Shown: positions 7,889-17,626 of the stretch, in pieces
Position numbering within the stretch: the stretch's first letter is position 1
Layout of the letters: each line of letters opens with the position of its first letter
Source: Cellulomonas composti
GTDB lineage: Bacteria; Actinomycetota; Actinomycetes; Actinomycetales; Cellulomonadaceae
Direction: 5' to 3'
DNA length: 64,000 nucleotides
Assembly (NCBI RefSeq): GCF_007990245.1
Contig: NZ_BJWG01000011.1
Coordinates: forward strand, 1 to 64,000
Program-made: the position numbers and the translations under genes
The notes under the pieces: generated by a model
The model's database searches: none
The model's input: the letters and a program-made list of their open reading frames with translations, nothing else
Told to the model about the DNA's origin: nothing

Positions 7889-9633
7889 CGACGACCGACG
7901 CGCGTCCGCAGACCGGCGAGACGGTCGACGGCCTGCCGCGCCCGACGCTCGCCACCCGGCTCGCCGCGCCCGCACCCGGCTGGACGGTCGAGGCCGACGC
8001 GGTCGTCGTCGGCTCCGGGATCGCCGGGCTGACGGCCGCGCTCGAGCTGCGCACGCGCGTACCGCGCGTCCTGCTGGTGACCAAGGACCGGCTCGCGTCC
8101 GGCTCGACGGTGTGGGCGCAGGGCGGCATCGCCGCGGCGCTCGACCCGAGCGACTCGCCCTCCGCCCACCTGGTCGACACGCTCGTCGCGGGCGGTGGCC
8201 TGTGCGACCCGCGCGCGGTCGAGGTGCTGGTCACCGAGGGCCCGGCGCGCGTGCGCGAGCTCGTCGCGCGGGGGGCGCGGTTCGACCGGGCACCCGACGG
8301 CCGGATCTCGCTGACCCGCGAGGGCGGGCACCACGCGGACCGCATCGCGCACGCCGGCGGCGACGCGACCGGTGCGGAGATCTCGCGCGCGCTCGTCGCC
8401 CAGATCGAGGCCGTGCGCGGCGACCCGGGCATCGAGGTCATCGAGCACGCGCTCGTGCTCGACGTGCTGACGGGCCCGCCGGGGCCGGACGGCCGCCCCG
8501 GCCCGGCGTGCGGCGTGACGATCCACGTGATCGGCGAGGGCCAGCGCGACGGCGTGGGCGCCGCGCTCGGCAAGGCCGTGGTCCTCGCGACCGGCGGCAT
8601 CGGGCAGGTGTACCGCTCGTCGACGAACCCCGCGCAGGCGACGGGCGACGGCATCGCCGCGGCGCTGCGCGCGGGGGCCGTGCTGGGTGACGTCGAGTTC
8701 GTGCAGTTCCACCCGACCGTGCTGTGGCTCGGCGCGGGGGTCAAGGGTCAGCTCACGCTCGTCTCGGAGGCCGTGCGCGGCGAGGGTGCGTACCTGCTCG
8801 ACACCGACGGCGTGCGGTTCATGCCGGACGTGCACCCCATGGCCGAGCTCGCGCCGCGCGACGTGGTGGCGCACGCGATCGTCCGGCGGATGGCCGCGAC
8901 CGGGTCCGAGCACGTGTGGCTCGACGCGCGGCACCTGGGCGCGTCGTTCCTGCGACGACGTTTCCCGACGATCCACGAGCGGCTCGCGGAGCACGACATC
9001 GACCTGGGCAAGGACCTGGTGCCGGTCGCGCCGGCGCAGCACTACCACTCCGGCGGTGTCGTCGCGGACCTCGTCGGACGCACGTCGTTGACCGGCCTGT
9101 ACGCGGTCGGCGAGGTCGCGTGCACGGGCGTGCACGGGGCGAACCGCCTGGCGTCCAACTCGCTGCTGGAGGGTCTGGTGTTCGCGCACCGCGCGGCCCG
9201 GCACATCTCCGACGAGGTCGCACGCGGCGCCCTGCGGCACGGCGAACCGAGCGTGCGCCCAGGCGACGAGGCGCTGGTGGCCGCCGCAGCGCGCGGGCGC
9301 GTGCAGCGGATCGCGACCGACGGTCCGGGCGTGCTGCGCGACGGCCCGGGACTGCGGCGCGCGACGACCGCGCTCGCGGCCGTGCCGACCGACGCGCACA
9401 CCCGGCTCGACGACGGCCGCCTGCTCGCCGCCCCGCAGCTCGCGGAGTGGGAGACGACCAACGTGCACCAGGTCGCCACGGTCCTGACGGCCGCGGCCCT
9501 CGCACGCGAGGAGAGCCGCGGTGGGCACGCTCGCTCCGACTTCCCCGAGCAGGTCGACGAGTGGCGCCTGCGGCTGACCGCACGGCTCGACGAGGACGCC
9601 CGGCTGACCCTGCACCGCACCCCCATCGACTGA
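7885..9633 (+). CDS. nadB: L-aspartate oxidase
   Basis: Oxidises L-aspartate to iminoaspartate, the first step of de novo NAD synthesis. A 582-aa flavoprotein of the succinate dehydrogenase/fumarate reductase family: FAD motif [13 protein letters not shown] near residue 40, [14 protein letters not shown] near 72, [10 protein letters not shown] near 271, YHSGGV near 387 and [19 protein letters not shown] near 415. The C-terminal helical domain carries the [12 protein letters not shown] segment. It overlaps panD by 4 nt. No nadA (quinolinate synthase) is present in the window, although nadB and nadC are adjacent; nadA may lie elsewhere. Confidence 0.95.
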   Translation: MTTTDARPQTGETVDGLPRPTLATRLAAPAPGWTVEADAVVVGSGIAGLTAALELRTRVPRVLLVTKDRLASGSTVWAQGGIAAALDPSDSPSAHLVDTLVAGGGLCDPRAVEVLVTEGPARVRELVARGARFDRAPDGRISLTREGGHHADRIAHAGGDATGAEISRALVAQIEAVRGDPGIEVIEHALVLDVLTGPPGPDGRPGPACGVTIHVIGEGQRDGVGAALGKAVVLATGGIGQVYRSSTNPAQATGDGIAAALRAGAVLGDVEFVQFHPTVLWLGAGVKGQLTLVSEAVRGEGAYLLDTDGVRFMPDVHPMAELAPRDVVAHAIVRRMAATGSEHVWLDARHLGASFLRRRFPTIHERLAEHDIDLGKDLVPVAPAQHYHSGGVVADLVGRTSLTGLYAVGEVACTGVHGANRLASNSLLEGLVFAHRAARHISDEVARGALRHGEPSVRPGDEALVAAAARGRVQRIATDGPGVLRDGPGLRRATTALAAVPTDAHTRLDDGRLLAAPQLAEWETTNVHQVATVLTAAALAREESRGGHARSDFPEQVDEWRLRLTARLDEDARLTLHRTPID

Positions 9634-9640
9634 GGACGGC

Positions 9641-10558
9641 ATGACCCTCGCACCCGACGCCGCCCAACCCGGCGTGCTCCCCGGCGACCCGGGCCCCGAC
9701 GAGGGCGCGGTCGAACGACTCGTCGCGACCGCGCTCGACGAGGACCTCGGACCCGCTCCCGGCCGCGACGTCACGTCCCAGTCGACGATCGCGCCGACGA
9801 CGACCGGCACGGCCGACCTGGTCGCGCGCGCCGACGGCGTGCTCGCGGGCCTGGTCGTCGTCCCCGTGGTGCTGCGGCAGGTCGCGGCGCGCCTGGCGCT
9901 CGCGGAGCCGACCCTCGTCGTGCACGTGCCGGACGGGTCGCGCGTGGCGCGCGGCGACGTGCTCGCCACGCTCGTCGGACCCGTGCAGGTGCTGCTCGTC
10001 GCGGAGCGCACGCTGCTCAACGTCGCGAGCCGCGCGTCGGGCGTCGCGACCCACACCCGCCGCTGGGCCGACGCTCTCGAGGGCACCGGCGCCCGCGTGC
10101 TCGACACCCGCAAGACGACGCCCGGCCTGCGCGCGCTCGAGAAGTACGCCGTGCGCTGCGGCGGCGGCACCAACAAGCGCATGGGGTTGTACGACGTCGC
10201 GATGGTCAAGGACAACCACGTCGCCGCGGCGGGCTCCGTGACCGCGGCGATCGAGGCCGTGCGCGCGCGCTACCCGGACGTCCCGATCCAGGTCGAGGCC
10301 GACACGCGCGACCAGGCCCTGGAGGCCGTCGCGGCGGGCGCCGACTTCCTGCTGCTCGACAACATGCCCACCCCGGTCCTGGCGGACGTGGTCGCCGCGG
10401 TCCGCGCGGTCGCGCCGGACACCGAGCTCGAGGCCACCGGCAACCTCACGCTCGAGCGCGCCCGCGAGGTCGCGACCACGGGCGTCGACCACCTCTCGGT
10501 CGGCGGCCTCACGCACTCGTCCCCGATCCTCGACCTGGCCCTCGACCTGCACGCCTGA
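9641..10558 (+). CDS. nadC: Nicotinate-nucleotide diphosphorylase (quinolinate phosphoribosyltransferase)
   Basis: Converts quinolinate and PRPP to nicotinate mononucleotide in NAD synthesis. It is 305 aa, with family motifs RKTTPGLRALEKYAV at about residue 157, GGGTNKRMGLYD, MVKDNH near 188, QVEADT near 218 and LLLDNMP near 240. The ATG lies 7 nt after the nadB stop with a modest GAGGAC-type ribosome site. It ends the rightward operon; the next gene converges from the other strand after 16 nt. Confidence 0.95.
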   Translation: MTLAPDAAQPGVLPGDPGPDEGAVERLVATALDEDLGPAPGRDVTSQSTIAPTTTGTADLVARADGVLAGLVVVPVVLRQVAARLALAEPTLVVHVPDGSRVARGDVLATLVGPVQVLLVAERTLLNVASRASGVATHTRRWADALEGTGARVLDTRKTTPGLRALEKYAVRCGGGTNKRMGLYDVAMVKDNHVAAAGSVTAAIEAVRARYPDVPIQVEADTRDQALEAVAAGADFLLLDNMPTPVLADVVAAVRAVAPDTELEATGNLTLERAREVATTGVDHLSVGGLTHSSPILDLALDLHA

Positions 10559-10574
10559 CGCCGCGCCGGCACCG

Positions 10575-11942
10575 TCACGAGCACTCGAAGACGGCGGACT
10601 GGGCGTCGTAGCGCAGGCGGAGCTGCCACGTGCCGTCGGGGCCCTGGAGCGCCCACAGCGCGTTGGCCGCGAGGAAGTCCTCGTCGGTCGGGTAGCGGTA
10701 GGAGCCGCCGCCCAGGTCCTCGCCCCAGGACAGGCTCGACTGGTACTCGCGCACCGCACGGGAGACGTCGTTGCCGCCCGCGACCGGGAGGTAGACCTGC
10801 TGTCCCTCGGCCGTGGTGCCGGCCGCGCGCCACGTGCCCGCGTCGAAGTCCGCCTGCGTCGAGAGCTGCAGGCTGTCGCACGTGAACGCTCCGGGCGCGG
10901 CGCTGTACGGGCGCTGGTCGTCGGCCCGGAGCACGCCGTCGTCCCACGTGATCGCGTCGAACGCGGCGTTCGGCTGGTCGGCGCCCTCGAGCACGACGAG
11001 CGTGCCGAACGGCAGCCGCACGGCGTACCGGTGGGAGCGCAGGCCCTCGACGGGCTCGACGCCCTCCACGGCGTCGGGCGTCTCGTCGGTCAGGACGAGT
11101 GCGAGCGGCCCGAGGTCGACGACGTCCCAGGTCGCGTCGGGCTGGCCGAACTGCAGCGGCAGACCGTAGGCGGGCGCGTAGGGCAGCTCGCGCGTGGACG
11201 CGGTGCGGAACGACCAGCCCGGGCCCGCGTCGATCGTGGCGGGCAGCGTCAGGGAGTCGTAGAACGTCGCGTCGTCGGGCTCGACGTCGTCGGCCAGGAC
11301 GCCCAGCTCGTCCGGGGTGACGCACGGGTCGCCGGTGCGGGCGCTCGGGCAGCGCACCGCGCGCGCGCCGTCCTCGTCGCGCTCGACGAGCAGGGCGCCG
11401 CGGTACAGGAACGGCGCGGTGGACCCGTGCGCGGTGGCGTCCTCGACGACGAGGTAGACGCTCGCGGCGCCGCGCGCCCCCACGGCGTACACGGTCCAGC
11501 CCGAGGTGCCGGGCGCGAGCAGGGCGGCGCGAGCGGTGTCGTCGCGCACCGGGTCGTGCCACGTCTCGCCCGTGCGCGGCGCCGCGAGGCGGGCCAGCAC
11601 GCTCGCGTCGTCGATCTCGGCGGCGCGCTCGACCGGACCCTGCGGGGTCGGCGCGAGCGACGGGGCGGGGGTCGGGGTCGGCGTGGGGTCCGACGAGGGC
11701 GCGGTGGTCGGTGTCTGCGTCGCGGGCGGCACCGGCGCGGCGTCCCCGCGACCCAGTGCGTAGGCCGCGCCGACGCCGAGGACGCCGACGGCGGCGACCG
11801 CGCCCACCGAGGTGACGGCGTGGCGGCGCAGCCGGGCGCGCCGCGTGACGCCCCGCACGCGGGTGAGCGCGCGCTCGTCGATCGCGTCCGTGCCGCCGGT
11901 GAGCTCGTCGTACGCGCGGCTCAGGAGCTCGTCGAGGTTCAT
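10575..11942 (-). CDS. Single-pass membrane protein, probable anti-sigma-like partner of the upstream sigma factor
   Basis: A 455-aa protein with a short cytosolic N-terminus ([17 protein letters not shown], then a basic RRARLRRHA), one membrane helix at about residues 38-57 and a Thr/Pro/Ser-rich linker. A large extracytoplasmic domain rich in Trp, Tyr and acidic residues follows, with about four cysteines ([19 protein letters not shown]). It starts within the sigma factor's stop (ATGA overlap), so the two are coupled. That pairing and topology suggest a membrane-bound regulator of the sigma factor. No ZAS-type HxxxCxxC motif is visible, so a classical zinc anti-sigma is unlikely. The external domain is not one I recognise. 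Confidence 0.55.
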   Translation of the reverse strand: MNLDELLSRAYDELTGGTDAIDERALTRVRGVTRRARLRRHAVTSVGAVAAVGVLGVGAAYALGRGDAAPVPPATQTPTTAPSSDPTPTPTPAPSLAPTPQGPVERAAEIDDASVLARLAAPRTGETWHDPVRDDTARAALLAPGTSGWTVYAVGARGAASVYLVVEDATAHGSTAPFLYRGALLVERDEDGARAVRCPSARTGDPCVTPDELGVLADDVEPDDATFYDSLTLPATIDAGPGWSFRTASTRELPYAPAYGLPLQFGQPDATWDVVDLGPLALVLTDETPDAVEGVEPVEGLRSHRYAVRLPFGTLVVLEGADQPNAAFDAITWDDGVLRADDQRPYSAAPGAFTCDSLQLSTQADFDAGTWRAAGTTAEGQQVYLPVAGGNDVSRAVREYQSSLSWGEDLGGGSYRYPTDEDFLAANALWALQGPDGTWQLRLRYDAQSAVFECS

Positions 11943-12532
11943 CGCGCCGCCTCCGTCCCGTTCGTCGTCGTGGTGGGTGTGCCGGGTTTGCTGGCGGGTG
12001 TGCTGGTGCGCGTGCGTACCGGGGCGGTCTCGTCGGACCCCGGGCTCGCGCCGAGCAACGTCGTCAGGCGTGCCAGCCCGTCGGAGGTGTACCGCTTCAC
12101 CGCGCCCTCGGACAGGCCGAGCGCGGCGGCGGTCTCGGCGACCGACAGGTCCTCCATGCGCCGCAGCACCACGCACGCGCGCTCGCGGGGGCTCAGCGTG
12201 GACAGCGCCCGGACGACGTCGCGGCCGACGGTCGGTGCGGGCTCGTCGGGTGCGGCGACGGGCTGCGCGGCGGCGCGCAGCGCGACCAGCCGTTCGCGCC
12301 GGCGCCGTCGCGACTCGTCCACGGCACGCGAGGCGATCGCGCGCCGCACGTAGGCCTCGGCCTGCGCGACGCTGGTGAACCGCGCGCGTCCGCGGAAGGT
12401 CGCGATGAGCGCCTCCTGCACCAGGTCGGGCGCCTCGGCCGCCGAGCCGCTCACGAGGGTCGCGTGCGCGACCAGGCGCGGCCAGCGCTCGCGCGCCACC
12501 TGGTCCAGCATCGTCTCCCATGGTCGTGCCAC
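11939..12532 (-). CDS. ECF-type (SigE-like) sigma factor
   Basis: A 197-aa sigma-70 family regulator. The region 2 segment is around residues 15-70 ([19 protein letters not shown], then [20 protein letters not shown]). Region 4 is around residues 105-165 ([47 protein letters not shown]), a clear helix-turn-helix. A Thr/Pro-rich tail ends the protein. The GTG at 12532 is chosen because a GGAGG lies about 9 nt upstream; an in-frame ATG 21 nt later is the alternative. It is divergent from lysS with only 93 nt between them and is coupled to the downstream membrane protein. Confidence 0.8.
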   Translation of the reverse strand: MARPWETMLDQVARERWPRLVAHATLVSGSAAEAPDLVQEALIATFRGRARFTSVAQAEAYVRRAIASRAVDESRRRRRERLVALRAAAQPVAAPDEPAPTVGRDVVRALSTLSPRERACVVLRRMEDLSVAETAAALGLSEGAVKRYTSDGLARLTTLLGASPGSDETAPVRTRTSTPASKPGTPTTTTNGTEAAR

Positions 12533-12613
12533 GCCTTCGTCCCTCCGTCGTCGGTGCCTCGTCTCCAGAACGCCTGCCGTCCTCGCCCGGGTTGGGGTGA
12601 GATCGGCGCCGAC

Positions 12614-12619
12614 TACGAT
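12614..12619 (+). promoter_or_regulatory. Leaderless-type -10 of lysS (TACGAT)
   Basis: TACGAT is followed by 6 nt and the GTG start at 12626, with no ribosome binding site. It fixes the lysS start and lies in the short divergent region shared with the sigma factor gene. Confidence 0.65.
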
Positions 12620-12625
12620 GGCCCG

Positions 12626-14173
12626 GTGACGGACGCCCCCCTCCAGCCTGCCGAGCCGCAGGCCGCCGCAGCCGACGACACCCCCGAGCAGATCCGCATC
12701 CGGCGCGAGAAGCGCGAGCGGCTGCTCGCGGAGGGCACGGCGCCCTACCCGGTCTCGCTGCCGCTCACCCACACGATCGAGCAGGTCCGCGCGGCGTACC
12801 CGGACCTCGAGGCGGGTCAGGAGACGGACGACGTCGTGGGCGTCGCGGGCCGCGTGGTCTTCCTGCGCAACACCGGCAAGCTGTGCTTCGTCACGCTGCA
12901 GGCCGGCACCGGGACGCGGCTGCAGGCAATGCTCAGCCTCGCGGAGATCGGTGAGGAGCGGCTGGCGGCCTTCAAGACGGATGTCGACCTCGGCGACCAC
13001 CTGTTCGTGCACGGCCGCGTCGTGCAGAGCAGGCGCGGCGAGCTGTCGGTGATGGCCGACGAATGGCGCATGGCCGCAAAGGCGATCCGCCCGTTGCCGA
13101 ACCTCTACACGCGTGAGGACGGCACGGTCGCGGAGCTGTCCGACGAGGCGCGCGTGCGACAGCGTTACGTCGACCTGATCGTCAACCAGAAGGCGCGCGA
13201 CATGGTGCGCACGCGCGCTGCTGTGGTGCGGTCGTTGCGGGACAACTTCGCCCGGCGCGGATTCCTCGAGGTCGAGACCCCGATGCTCCAGGTGCAGGCG
13301 GAGGGTGCCGCGGCGCGGCAGTTCGAGACGCACATGAATGCGTTCGACATCGAGCTGTTCCTGCGCATCGCGCCCGAGCTGTTCCTCAAGCGTGCGGCGG
13401 TCGGCGGCGTCGAGAGGGTCTTCGAGATCAACCGGAACTTCCGTAACGAGGGCGTCGACTCCACGCACTCGCCGGAGTTCGCCATGCTCGAGGCGTACGA
13501 GGCCTACGGCGACTACGACACCATGGCCGCCCTCACGCAGGACCTCGTGCAGACCGCGGCGCTCGAGGCGCTCGGGACGACGGTCGTCACGCTGCCCGAC
13601 GGCGAGCAGTACGAGCTGGGTGGCGACTGGACGCACCTGGCGATGTACGACTCGCTCTCGGACGCGCTGGGCGTCGAGATCACGCACGACACGCCCGACG
13701 AGACCCTGCTCCGCCTGCTCGAGAAGGCCGAGATCGACCTCGCCCCCGCGCAGCGCAACCACGGCAAGCTCGTCGAGGAGCTGTGGGAGCACCACGTCGG
13801 TGCGCACCTGCACGCGCCGACGTTCGTGCGCGACTTCCCCGTCGAGACCTCGCCGCTCACGCGTGACCACCGCAGCAAGCCGGGCCTGGTCGAGAAGTGG
13901 GACCTGTACGTCCGCGGGCTCGAGCTCGCGACGGCCTACTCCGAGCTGGTGGACCCGGTGATCCAGCGGCAACGGTTCGAGGCGCAGGCGCTGCTCGCGG
14001 CGCGCGGCGACGACGAGGCGATGCGGATCGACGAGGACTTCCTCACGGCGATGGAGTTCGCCATGCCGCCGTCGGGCGGAATGGGGATGGGAATCGACCG
14101 CCTGCTCATCGCGCTGACCGGCCAAGGAATCCGCGACACCATCTTGTTCCCGCTCGTGAAGCCGCTGTCATGA
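12626..14173 (+). CDS. lysS: Lysyl-tRNA synthetase, class II
   Basis: Charges tRNA-Lys. It is 515 aa. The N-terminal OB-fold anticodon domain spans about residues 55-150 ([22 protein letters not shown]). The class II catalytic core follows, with motif 2 [11 protein letters not shown] near 265-275, [14 protein letters not shown], and motif 3 [15 protein letters not shown] near 487. The first 35 residues are an acidic, Ala/Pro-rich extension. The family usually reads THHNALD near the active site; here it is THMNAFD, a small deviation. The GTG start is set by the leaderless promoter. It overlaps the next small gene by 4 nt. Confidence 0.95.
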   Translation: MTDAPLQPAEPQAAAADDTPEQIRIRREKRERLLAEGTAPYPVSLPLTHTIEQVRAAYPDLEAGQETDDVVGVAGRVVFLRNTGKLCFVTLQAGTGTRLQAMLSLAEIGEERLAAFKTDVDLGDHLFVHGRVVQSRRGELSVMADEWRMAAKAIRPLPNLYTREDGTVAELSDEARVRQRYVDLIVNQKARDMVRTRAAVVRSLRDNFARRGFLEVETPMLQVQAEGAAARQFETHMNAFDIELFLRIAPELFLKRAAVGGVERVFEINRNFRNEGVDSTHSPEFAMLEAYEAYGDYDTMAALTQDLVQTAALEALGTTVVTLPDGEQYELGGDWTHLAMYDSLSDALGVEITHDTPDETLLRLLEKAEIDLAPAQRNHGKLVEELWEHHVGAHLHAPTFVRDFPVETSPLTRDHRSKPGLVEKWDLYVRGLELATAYSELVDPVIQRQRFEAQALLAARGDDEAMRIDEDFLTAMEFAMPPSGGMGMGIDRLLIALTGQGIRDTILFPLVKPLS

Positions 14174-14343
14174 ACGGCCTCGGTCCCGTTCTCGCGGCGG
14201 TGCTGCCCTCGATCGGCGTCGGGTTGCTGTTCTGGTTCGTCATGCGTGCGGTCGTCAATGCCGACCGCACGGAACGCGAGGCGATCGCGCGTATGGATGC
14301 CGAAGAGGCCGCCGCGAAGCGTGCCGAATCGCAGGAGAACTGA
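14170..14343 (+). CDS. Small single-pass membrane protein between lysS and lsr2
   Basis: A 57-aa protein with one membrane helix ([23 protein letters not shown], about residues 7-29) and a charged, probably helical cytosolic tail ([22 protein letters not shown]). The ATG overlaps the lysS stop (ATGA), so translation is coupled. Small membrane proteins occur at this site, between lysS and lsr2, in related actinobacteria; I know of no function. It is too short for a domain call, but frame, coding bias and position support it as real. Confidence 0.8.
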   Translation: MNGLGPVLAAVLPSIGVGLLFWFVMRAVVNADRTEREAIARMDAEEAAAKRAESQEN

Positions 14344-14352
14344 CAAGGGCAT

Positions 14353-14400
14353 TTGACCGTCTTGCCGGACGGTGCGATCCTGACGGCGCCCAGGTATTCT
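14353..14400 (+). promoter_or_regulatory. Candidate lsr2 promoter region with an AT-rich core
   Basis: TTGACC at 14353-14358 is followed after 17 nt by GATCCT, and a second, better -10 candidate TATTCT lies at 14395-14400. The following TTTTTCTTT tract is strikingly AT-rich for this genome. Lsr2 prefers AT-rich DNA, so autoregulation here is plausible but is inference. Either -10 would give a leadered transcript. Confidence 0.45.
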
Positions 14401-14427
14401 TTTTCTTTCCCGAATCCGGAGAACACG

Positions 14428-14757
14428 ATGGCCCAGAAGGTTCAGGTCCTGCTCGTCGACGATCTCGACGGCAGCACGGCCGACGAGACGGTGACGTTCG
14501 CGCTGGATGGCGTGACGTACGAGATCGACCTCACCAGCGCGCACGCCGGTGAGCTGCGGGACGCATTCGCGACGTGGATCGGGCACGGCCGCAAGGTCGG
14601 CGGCCGCGCGACGAGCGCGCGCGTCGGCAGCAGCGCACGGCGCCGTTCCAGCGACGCCGGCGCGATCCGTGAGTGGGCCAAGTCCCAGGGCATCGAGGTC
14701 TCGGAGCGGGGTCGCATCAGCGCCGAGGTCCGCAAGGCGTACGACGCGGCGCGCTGA
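14428..14757 (+). CDS. lsr2: Lsr2-type nucleoid-associated protein
   Basis: A 109-aa H-NS-like DNA-bridging protein that silences AT-rich and foreign DNA in actinobacteria. The N-terminal dimerisation part is MAQKVQVLLVDDLDGS to about residue 60 (VTYEIDLTSAHAGELRDAFATWIGHGRKVGG). After a basic Ser/Arg linker comes the DNA-binding domain (IREWAKSQGIEVSERGRISAEVRKAYDAA), whose RGR is the AT-hook-like minor-groove motif. Length and layout match the family. It follows lysS, a common actinobacterial arrangement, but has its own upstream AT-rich promoter region. A strong terminator lies downstream. Confidence 0.95.
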   Translation: MAQKVQVLLVDDLDGSTADETVTFALDGVTYEIDLTSAHAGELRDAFATWIGHGRKVGGRATSARVGSSARRRSSDAGAIREWAKSQGIEVSERGRISAEVRKAYDAAR

Positions 14758-14781
14758 TCTCGTCGCGAGCCGAGGCTCGTC

Positions 14782-14828
14782 GGACACGCCCGCAGGACAC
14801 GTCCGCAAGACACGTCCGCAAGACACGG
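14782..14828. repeat. Three 13-bp tandem repeats plus a partial copy
   Basis: The unit (G/A)GACACG(C/T)CCGCA occurs at 14782, 14795 and 14808, with a partial copy at 14821 that runs into the terminator stem. It is non-coding, between lsr2 and its terminator. Confidence 0.8.
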
Positions 14829-14871
14829 AGAGGCCCGGCACCCCGCAGTGGTGTCGGGCCTCTCCTGTCTT
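14827..14871. terminator. Terminator between convergent lsr2 and xylB
   Basis: A 16-bp inverted repeat, left arm GGAGAGGCCCGGCACC (14827-14842) and right arm GGTGTCGGGCCTCTCC (14850-14865), pairs fully with one G-T pair and a 7-nt loop, then TGTCTT. It can serve both strands. Confidence 0.8.
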
Positions 14872-14920
14872 CCGTGGCGGTGGCGACTGCGGCCATCCCA
14901 CGTGTCTGTCGACCTCGCGG

Positions 14921-16333
14921 TCAGCGGGGTCGGGTCCCGGTGAGCTCACGCACGGCCGCGTACTGCTCGCGCACACGCGGCTGCGAGTCGCCACGGTAGA
15001 CCTCGGCGTCGCCTGCCGCGCTCCAGCTCGGCGGCGCGTCGTCGCCGGAGAGGACCCACGCCGCCTGCCGGGCCGCACCGTCGGCCACGTACTCGCCGGG
15101 GGTCGGCACGTGCACGTCGAGACCGAGCACGCTCGGGGCGATCGCCCGTACCGCGGGTGACTGGGCGCCGCCACCGATGAGGAACAGCCGCTCGACGCCG
15201 ACGCCCTGCGCGCGCAGCGCGTCGATGCCGTCGGCCAGTGCGCACAGCATGCCCTCGACCGCAGCACGGGCCACGTGGGCCGGCGTCGTGTTCGCCAGCC
15301 GCAGGCCGTGCAGCGCGCCCGTCGCGTCGGGCTTGTTCGGCGTGCGCTCACCCTCGAGGTAGGGCACCAGCACGAGCCCGTCGGCGCCCGCCGGGGCGGA
15401 CAGGGCGAGCTCGGACAGTCCGGCGTAGTCGACGCCGAGCATGCGCGCGGTGGCGTCCAGGATCCGTGAGGCGTTGAGCGTGCACGCGAGCGGCAGGAAC
15501 GCGCCCGTCGCGTCGGCGAACCCCGTCACCAGGCCGGAGCCGTCGGCGGTCGGGGAGTCGGTCACGGCCGAGACGACGCCCGAGGTCCCGATCGAGACCG
15601 CGACGTCACCTGGCCGCAGCCCGAGCGCGAGCGCCGCGGCCGCGTTGTCCCCCGCGCCGGGACCCAGTACCGGGGTCCGGGCTCCGACGACGCTGCGCGG
15701 ACCGGCCTCGTGCGGGCCGAGGACCCGCGGCAGGTGCGCGCCGTGCCCGAGCGCGAGCTCGAGCAGGTCGGTGCGGTACTCGCCGGTGCGCGGCGACCAG
15801 TAGCCCGTGCCGGACGCGTCGGAGCGGTCCGTCACGAGCGTGTCGAGGCCGGCGGCGCCCGAGAGGCGCCACGTGAGCCAGTCGTGCGGCAGGGCGACCG
15901 CCGCGACGCGTGCGGCGGCGTCCGGTTCGGCGTCGCGCAGCCAGCGCAGCTTGGTCGCCGTGAGCGAGGCGACGAGCACCGAGCCGACCGCGTCGGCCCA
16001 GGCTTGCGGCCCGCCGCCCTCGGCGATCAGGTCGAGCGCGGCCGGGGCCGAGCGGGTGTCGTTCCACAGCAGCGCGTCGCGGACCACCTCGCCCTGCTCG
16101 TCGAGCGTGACCATGCCGTGCTGCTGCCCGCCGACCGCGATCGCGTCGACGTCGTCGAGGCCACCCGCGTCCGCGACCGCGGTCTGCAGCGCGTCCCACC
16201 AGGCGGCGGGCGCGACCTCGGTCCCGTCGGGGTGGGACGCGCGACCGGAGCGCACCAGCGCCCCGGTCGCGGCGTCCCTGACCACGACCTTGCAGGACTG
16301 GGTCGACGAGTCGACCCCGGCGACGAGCGCCAT
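14921..16333 (-). CDS. xylB: Xylulokinase
   Basis: Phosphorylates D-xylulose to xylulose-5-phosphate with ATP, after xylose isomerase. It is 470 aa, FGGY kinase family: N-terminal [23 protein letters not shown] near residue 68, [28 protein letters not shown], the glycine-rich [16 protein letters not shown] near 260 and the C-terminal [14 protein letters not shown]. The ATG at 16333 is preceded by GGAGAGG. It lies 23 nt downstream of xylA on the same strand, forming the xylAB operon. Confidence 0.95.
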   Translation of the reverse strand: MALVAGVDSSTQSCKVVVRDAATGALVRSGRASHPDGTEVAPAAWWDALQTAVADAGGLDDVDAIAVGGQQHGMVTLDEQGEVVRDALLWNDTRSAPAALDLIAEGGGPQAWADAVGSVLVASLTATKLRWLRDAEPDAAARVAAVALPHDWLTWRLSGAAGLDTLVTDRSDASGTGYWSPRTGEYRTDLLELALGHGAHLPRVLGPHEAGPRSVVGARTPVLGPGAGDNAAAALALGLRPGDVAVSIGTSGVVSAVTDSPTADGSGLVTGFADATGAFLPLACTLNASRILDATARMLGVDYAGLSELALSAPAGADGLVLVPYLEGERTPNKPDATGALHGLRLANTTPAHVARAAVEGMLCALADGIDALRAQGVGVERLFLIGGGAQSPAVRAIAPSVLGLDVHVPTPGEYVADGAARQAAWVLSGDDAPPSWSAAGDAEVYRGDSQPRVREQYAAVRELTGTRPR

Positions 16334-16356
16334 GTCCTCTCCTCTTCCGTCCGGTG

Positions 16357-17547
16357 TCAGCCGCGCGCGCCGAGCGCGTGCTCGAGCGCGAGCTGGTTGA
16401 GCCGGACGAAGCCGAAGCCGCGCTTGGCGACCTCGTCGGCGTCGAAGTCCTCGTACGCCGAGCGGTCCGCGAGGAAGTCGGCCAGCGTCTCGCCCTCGTT
16501 CAGCGTCGGCTGCGCGAGCTCGAAGACACCCGCGTACTCGAGCGCCTCCTGCACCTCGGGGTCGGCGCGGAACGCCTGCGCCCGCTCCTTGAGCAGGATG
16601 TAGGTCGACATGTTGGCCGCGGCCGACGCCCAGACGCCGTCGAAGTCCTCGGTGCGCGAGGGCTTGTAGTCGAAGTGCACCGGGCCGGTGTACTTCGGGC
16701 CGCCCGACGGGAACCCGTTCTCGAGCAGGTCGACCGTCGCGAACGCGGAGAACAGGTCGCCGTGACCGAACACGAGGTCCTGGTCGTACTTGATGCCGCG
16801 CTGGCCGTTGAGGTCGATGTGGAACAGCTTGTCGGCCCACAGCGCCTCGGCGAGGCCCGTCGTGTAGTTCAGGCCGGCCATCTGCTCGTGACCCGTCTCC
16901 GGGTTGAGGCCGACGATGTCGCCGTGCTCGAGCTTGGCGATGAGGCCGAGCGCGTGACCGATCGTCGGCAGCAGGATGTCGCCGCGGGGCTCGTTCGGCT
17001 TCGGCTCGAGCGCGATGCGCAGGCCGTAGCCCTTCTCCTTGATGTACCCGGCGACGGTGTCGATGCCGTCGGCGTACGCCTGGTGCGCGGCGTACAGGTC
17101 CTTGGCGGAGTCGTACTCCGCACCCTCGCGGCCGCCCCACATGACAAACGTGTCCGCGCCGAGCGAAGCGGCGAGGTCGACGTTGCGCAGGATCTTGCGC
17201 AGCGCGAAGCGGCGCACGCGGCGGTCGTTCGACGTGAACGCGCCGTCCTTGAACACCGGGTGCGAGAACGTGTTGGTGGTGACCATCTCGACCGTGATGC
17301 CGGTCTCGGCCAGCGCACCCTTGAACCGCTCGAGGATCTTGTCGCGCTCGGCGTCCGACGAGCCGAAGGGGATCACGTCGTCGTCGTGGAACGTGACGTG
17401 CGACGCGCCGAGCTCGGCGAGCTTGTGCACGGACTCCACCGGGTCCAGCCACGGGCGGGTCGCCGAGCCGAACGGGTCCTGGGCGGGCCATCCGACCGTC
17501 CAGAGGCCGAAGGAGAACTTGTCATCGGGAGTGGGCTTGCGGACCAT
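16357..17547 (-). CDS. xylA: Xylose isomerase
   Basis: Interconverts D-xylose and D-xylulose (also glucose and fructose) with two divalent metal ions. It is a 396-aa actinobacterial class I-type enzyme. Visible active-site parts are [12 protein letters not shown] (catalytic His), [27 protein letters not shown] (metal-binding Glu and Lys), [23 protein letters not shown] (metal ligands) and [15 protein letters not shown]. The ATG at 17547 has AGAGG about 6 nt upstream; a GTG one codon earlier is the alternative. It is divergent from a ROK-family repressor and has a well-formed promoter overlapping the repressor's. Confidence 0.97.
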   Translation of the reverse strand: MVRKPTPDDKFSFGLWTVGWPAQDPFGSATRPWLDPVESVHKLAELGASHVTFHDDDVIPFGSSDAERDKILERFKGALAETGITVEMVTTNTFSHPVFKDGAFTSNDRRVRRFALRKILRNVDLAASLGADTFVMWGGREGAEYDSAKDLYAAHQAYADGIDTVAGYIKEKGYGLRIALEPKPNEPRGDILLPTIGHALGLIAKLEHGDIVGLNPETGHEQMAGLNYTTGLAEALWADKLFHIDLNGQRGIKYDQDLVFGHGDLFSAFATVDLLENGFPSGGPKYTGPVHFDYKPSRTEDFDGVWASAAANMSTYILLKERAQAFRADPEVQEALEYAGVFELAQPTLNEGETLADFLADRSAYEDFDADEVAKRGFGFVRLNQLALEHALGARG

Positions 17548-17594
17548 CACGAACCTCTCGTCGTCGAGCGGGCTGGATATTTGTTGTACGGATG

Positions 17595-17623
17595 AACTTA
17601 TCGAGGGAACGGGCTATGGTCAA
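17595..17623 (-). promoter_or_regulatory. xylA promoter (TTGACC-17-TAAGTT)
   Basis: On the minus strand, TTGACC (17618-17623) and TAAGTT (17595-17600) are separated by exactly 17 nt. The -35 overlaps the -10 of the divergent ROK gene, so RNA polymerase cannot occupy both promoters at once. The AT-rich TTTGTTGTACG just downstream (around 17578-17592) is the likely ROK operator. Confidence 0.7.
17615..17620 (+). promoter_or_regulatory. Leaderless-type -10 of the ROK regulator (TATGGT)
   Basis: TATGGT is followed by 6 nt (CAAGCC) and GTG at 17627. It overlaps the opposing xylA -35 box, coupling the two genes' transcription. Confidence 0.65.
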
Positions 17624-17626
17624 GCC

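Noticed and set aside
7648-10215. 855-residue open frame on the minus strand across panD-nadB-nadC
   Set aside because: Shadow of three well-identified enzymes in very GC-rich DNA; no recognisable domain.
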